16,744 nucleotides of DNA from Cyanobacteria bacterium UBA8803 (lineage in GTDB: Bacteria > Cyanobacteriota > Cyanobacteriia > Cyanobacteriales > Coleofasciculaceae): NCBI GenBank assembly GCA_003505715.1, contig DNXU01000257.1, forward strand, positions 4,708 to 21,451, written 5' to 3'. The stretch's first letter is position 1; each line of letters begins with the position of its first letter. Position numbers and translations under genes: made by a program. Of the stretch, positions 14,117 through 16,744 are shown piece by piece. The notes under the pieces were generated by a model that searched no databases, had not been told where the DNA came from, and worked only from the letters and a program-made list of their open reading frames with translations.

Positions 14117-15091
14117 CTAAACAGCGCCACTATTTTTTGTAAAGACAATTAGAATTGTTTTGATAATCAGTTTCAAGTCATACATCAAGCTCCAATTTTG
14201 CTGGTAGCGCAAATCTAGCTCAATTATGTCTTGAAAGTTGCGGATTTGATTGCGCCCATACACCTGCCACTCACCTGTCATACCGGGCTTTACATCTAAA
14301 CGCTGCCACTCCGGTACTTCATAGTATTCCACTTCATCAGGCGTCGGCGGTCGAGTACCGACCAAACTCATCTCCCCTTTAATCACATTCAAGAACTGAG
14401 GCAATTCATCCAAACTCGTTTTTCGTAAAAATCGACCGACTCTGGTCACTCGCGGATCGGTAGAACCGCTTTCACCTAAGGCTTTGATCCTAATTTTACC
14501 CTTACTACTATCTTCAGTACCCACATACATTGAGCGAAATTTCCAAATTCGGAACTCCTTGCCCATCCAACCTTTGCGAATTTGGCTGAAGAAGATCGGC
14601 CCTGAACTGTCGAGTTTGATTGAGATGGCAATTGGCACAAACAGGATCGCCGTAATAACCAAACCAACAATGCCACCGATCAGATCTAGCAGCCGCTTGA
14701 CCCAAGAACGTACTGAAGGGTGAGTTGTGGGTAGCTCTGGTGACGTTTTCGGTTCCCGAACTAACTCTAATGTCAGCATTTGATCAAGCCCAGTCATTTT
14801 CAACACAGCCATGACTGGATCGAGTACACCCCTCAGAACAATCTCAACCCCTTTATCCCGAGCGCTTTTATAGTTGTTCACCAATGCGCCAATGCCACAG
14901 CTATCAATAAACGTTGTCTGACTAAAATCGAAAATAATTTGTTTAGGCAGAGAACTTTTTTGCAGCAACTGCTGGCAGGTTGCTTTAAAAGCCACAGCTT
15001 CAAGCACACTCAGCCGAACGGGAAGTTGCACCACTGGAGTGTCGTTGAATAAAATTACCTTAAAATCAGCTTCTGACATTGAGTTAACCAT
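14117..15091 (-). CDS. STAS domain fused to a polyprenyl-phosphate sugar-phosphate transferase
   Basis: This is a 324-residue two-domain protein. Residues about 8-108 are a STAS (anti-sigma-factor antagonist) domain, with IIFDFSQTTFIDSCGIGAL placing S64 at the position phosphorylated in SpoIIAA (Ser58) and RsbV (Ser56). Residues about 126-324 are a bacterial sugar transferase (PF02397). This part has a membrane segment around 133-157 (LLDLIGGIVGLVI), the RIWKFRSM motif, the catalytic-type D228-E229 in TSLDELPQF, GEMSLVGTRPP, and PGMTGEWQVYGRN. Such enzymes move a hexose-1-phosphate onto undecaprenyl phosphate, the first step of exopolysaccharide or O-unit assembly. The usual four-helix N-terminal region of long relatives is replaced by STAS. 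The ATG at 15091 has AGG 6 nt upstream. The kinase gene follows 25 nt later. Fusion and neighbour suggest phospho-control of polysaccharide initiation. Confidence 0.92.
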   Translation of the reverse strand: MVNSMSEADFKVILFNDTPVVQLPVRLSVLEAVAFKATCQQLLQKSSLPKQIIFDFSQTTFIDSCGIGALVNNYKSARDKGVEIVLRGVLDPVMAVLKMTGLDQMLTLELVREPKTSPELPTTHPSVRSWVKRLLDLIGGIVGLVITAILFVPIAISIKLDSSGPIFFSQIRKGWMGKEFRIWKFRSMYVGTEDSSKGKIRIKALGESGSTDPRVTRVGRFLRKTSLDELPQFLNVIKGEMSLVGTRPPTPDEVEYYEVPEWQRLDVKPGMTGEWQVYGRNQIRNFQDIIELDLRYQQNWSLMYDLKLIIKTILIVFTKNSGAV

Positions 15092-15120
15092 AAAGACCTG
15101 GTCGTTGGTGTTAATCTATG

Positions 15121-15147
15121 GTTCTGACTAATATTTTGTCTGAGAAC
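15121..15147. promoter_or_regulatory. inverted repeat in the divergent intergenic region
   Basis: GTTCTGAC (15121-15128) and GTCTGAGAAC (15138-15147) are inverted copies apart from a 2-nt bulge, across an AT-rich centre. The element lies midway between the divergent STAS-sugar transferase and queE genes, where an operator could sit. No clear -35/-10 pair was found for either gene, so this is tentative. Confidence 0.25.
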
Positions 15148-15192
15148 GTCTAACTTAACCAAGAAATTTGATTGATCTAGCGTCAATGTCCC

Positions 15193-15999
15193 ATGTTTGC
15201 CAAACCTCAACCTAGCGCACGACTTATTGAGATTTTTTCTGCCATTCAAGGTGAAGGGTTAAACGTCGGCACTCGTCAGTTATTTATCCGCTTCGCCTTG
15301 TGCGATCTACGCTGCCATTTCTGTGATAGTGCCCATACATGGCAGGTTCCCACCTTGTGTCACATTGAACAGACCCCCGGACGCCGTGACTTTGAAACCC
15401 ATCGCAACCCCGTACTCCTACCTCTCGTGCTGGCTTGGGTTGACAGACAAAATCAACCAGGTCTGCACGACAGCATCAGCTTGACTGGTGGAGAACCCTT
15501 GTTACAGACTCCTTTTCTGGTAGAGTTGTTGCCCCAGTTGCACCAATTGACGAGATTGCCTGTTTATCTAGAAACGGGCGGGCATCGCCCAGAACAATTA
15601 GGAACAATCTTACCCTACTTGAACTCAGTAGGCATGGATATTAAGCTACCTAGCGTGAGTGGGGAAAATCATTGGCAGGCTCACACCGAGTTTCTGCAAC
15701 ATTGTCACGATTCACAAGTAGAAGTTTTTGTCAAATTAATTATTTCGACCACCACTAAGCCAGATGAACTGGAACGAGCAGCAGAGTTAGTAGCAGCTTG
15801 TAGTCCTGGTATTCCCGTGTTTTTACAACCTGTAACACCCTTCGGCTATGCTCAGGGTAAACCCCTGGAAACTCCCCATCACCTGCCCCTGTTGCCCCCA
15901 ACGCCCGATCAGGTTCTAGATTGGCAGGCATTGATGAAGCGCCATCTTCAGTCCGTGCGCGTGGTTCCCCAAACCCATAAGATAATAGGTCAGCTTTAA
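15193..15999 (+). CDS. queE: 7-carboxy-7-deazaguanine synthase QueE
   Basis: QueE is a radical-SAM enzyme that contracts 6-carboxytetrahydropterin to 7-carboxy-7-deazaguanine in queuosine and 7-deazapurine synthesis. The 268-residue protein begins with EIFSAIQGEG (binding of substrate and metal). It carries the cluster motif C37-x3-C41-x2-C44 (CDLRCHFC), the usual CX3CX2C form for QueE. Further motifs are LTGGEPLLQ (SAM contact), YLETGGH, and QPVTPFG near the C terminus. The length fits the longer cyanobacterial form. The C-terminal loop YAQGKPLETPHH lies over a palindromic repeat (see separate entry). The ATG at 15193 has no clear ribosome site. It is divergent from the exopolysaccharide cassette, and its stop codon overlaps that of the convergent DUF3318 gene by 4 nt. 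Confidence 0.94.
   Translation: MFAKPQPSARLIEIFSAIQGEGLNVGTRQLFIRFALCDLRCHFCDSAHTWQVPTLCHIEQTPGRRDFETHRNPVLLPLVLAWVDRQNQPGLHDSISLTGGEPLLQTPFLVELLPQLHQLTRLPVYLETGGHRPEQLGTILPYLNSVGMDIKLPSVSGENHWQAHTEFLQHCHDSQVEVFVKLIISTTTKPDELERAAELVAACSPGIPVFLQPVTPFGYAQGKPLETPHHLPLLPPTPDQVLDWQALMKRHLQSVRVVPQTHKIIGQL
15837..15858. repeat. REP-like palindromic repeat inside queE
   Basis: The 20-mer at 15838-15857 starts CCCTTCGGC and ends GCTCAGGG. It is a variant of a palindromic repeat known from many cyanobacterial and other genomes. Here it is read through in frame in a variable loop of QueE (FGYAQGK). The opposite strand reads YPEHSRR, the familiar false-peptide signature of this repeat. Confidence 0.6.
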
Positions 16000-16640
16000 A
16001 TTTTCTCCTCCTGTTTAGATTTGGCTTTAGCTTTGGCTTGAGCAGCACTCTTTTTCAGGGCAGAGAGCCGAGCTTCGTATCTGCGTCGCTGACGCTGACT
16101 GGGAGTGGTTTCAATCAAGGTTTTTAAAGCACTACCGAGACTTTTGTAGGCGTTGGGAAGCGTGTAACCAAAGCGAGTGGCAAGGGCGATCGCTTTTTCA
16201 TCGGCTTCGATAGCTGCCTTGAGGTTTTTCTCTCCATTGTTTTTCTGATATAGTCTCCAACCAGAAACGCTACACAGAGCCAAAGCTAACAACAACAGCA
16301 AGCCGTCTTGCACCCAGAGTTCGCCTACAGCACCGCCCAAACCAATAGCTAAGGCTGCCATTTCCCAGCCTTCTTTCGGGATGGTATCGTTTTGGACGCG
16401 AGCAACTTCGTGCCAAAAGAGTAAGTTACGCTGGTCAAGAGCGAGCTGTTCCCATTTGACCAAGTCCACTTGAATTTCCACCTCGTCCCTACCAATCTCT
16501 TCTGTGCGCAGGAGAGGCGGATTCACTTCTGTAGTTCCTTCTACCATAACCCAGCTCTGCAATTCTGGTGGCAGTAAGCTTTTCAGACGCCGGAGTTCGC
16601 TCATCTCGGCCTTAGCCGAAGAGGTTGCATAAGATGTCAT
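15996..16640 (-). CDS. DUF3318 family membrane protein
   Basis: This 214-residue protein resembles the DUF3318 family found in cyanobacteria, of unknown function. The N-terminal half is soluble, with MSELRRLKSLLPPELQSWV and the conserved RNLLFWHEVARVQNDTI segment (about residues 71-87). Two hydrophobic stretches follow (about 93-107 and 113-128), then a charged C-terminal half with GYTLPNAYKSLGSALK and an Ala/Lys-rich tail (AAQAKAKAKSKQ). It is probably a two-helix membrane protein with a cytoplasmic tail. WHE is not a HExxH zinc motif, so no protease role is proposed. The ATG at 16640 is preceded by GGGGG, 7 nt away. The gene converges on queE with a 4-nt overlap of stop codons. Confidence 0.87.
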   Translation of the reverse strand: MTSYATSSAKAEMSELRRLKSLLPPELQSWVMVEGTTEVNPPLLRTEEIGRDEVEIQVDLVKWEQLALDQRNLLFWHEVARVQNDTIPKEGWEMAALAIGLGGAVGELWVQDGLLLLLALALCSVSGWRLYQKNNGEKNLKAAIEADEKAIALATRFGYTLPNAYKSLGSALKTLIETTPSQRQRRRYEARLSALKKSAAQAKAKAKSKQEEKI

Positions 16641-16710
16641 AGATCTGCCCCCACGAAACTCAAATTAATAAATAAGGGTATCACTTGGCAGTATAGCGAT
16701 ATTAGAAGGG

Positions 16711-16744
16711 TGGGGAGTGGGGAATGGTGATTGGTGATTGGTGA
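16711..16744. repeat. period-7 tandem repeat at the window end
   Basis: The sequence runs with period 7 to the window edge as TGGGGAG, TGGGGAA, TGGTGAT, TGGTGAT, TGGTGA. The units drift gradually, as in the short tandemly repeated repeats of cyanobacterial intergenic DNA. It lies upstream of the DUF3318 gene and may continue beyond the window. Confidence 0.8.

Noticed and set aside
15755..16048. 97-codon minus-strand frame containing YPEHSRR
   Set aside because: This is the usual false peptide produced by the palindromic repeat within queE and it is antisense to QueE.

Overview
The window looks like chromosome from a cyanobacterium, probably a filamentous or colony-forming one. Ten copies of the cyanobacterial octamer GCGATCGC (HIP1) occur in 16.7 kb, all from position 3757 onward. 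The gene set also points there: CGLD27 (a green-lineage/diatom family), DUF3318, a cyanobacterial-type DUF445 protein and a YqeK-RsfS-CGLD27 cluster. Heptanucleotide tandem repeats lie at both ends of the window. The species cannot be named from the sequence alone.

Layout. 1-1750 (+): repeat-rich leader, a DUF445 membrane protein and a small hypothetical protein. 1961-3748 (+): an AT-rich two-gene cassette, an OLD/RecF-like AAA ATPase followed 6 nt later by a TOPRIM-like DUF3226-type protein, which resembles split ATPase/TOPRIM phage-defence modules. 3876-8282 (-): a sugar block of a GT4 glycosyltransferase, a second glycosyltransferase that has only the N-terminal half and a damaged glycine loop, and an amylo-alpha-1,6-glucosidase-type debranching protein whose start codon touches a 20-bp perfect inverted repeat. 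8283-8853: a structured intergenic region, then initiator tRNA-fMet on the minus strand with its own candidate promoter and terminator.

8979-11785 (-): the housekeeping series yqeK, rsfS, CGLD27 and a ReAV-type L-asparaginase. 12084-15091 (-): an exopolysaccharide cassette. Its first gene fuses an anti-anti-sigma-like STAS domain to a membrane sugar-phosphate transferase, the second encodes an RsbW/SpoIIAB-like kinase, and the third is a WcaI/WbuB-like glycosyltransferase with an 11-residue-repeat coiled coil inserted in its C-terminal domain. 15193-16640: queE (+) overlapping the 3' end of a DUF3318 membrane protein (-).

How the genes work together. The most interesting candidate system is the STAS-sugar-transferase/kinase pair. 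The STAS domain keeps the phosphoacceptor-type serine, and the kinase that would be expected to phosphorylate it is encoded next door. This suggests partner-switching control of the first membrane step of polysaccharide synthesis by phosphorylation of the enzyme itself. The second candidate is the ATPase/TOPRIM pair. All functions are inferred from motifs and context; no database search was run.
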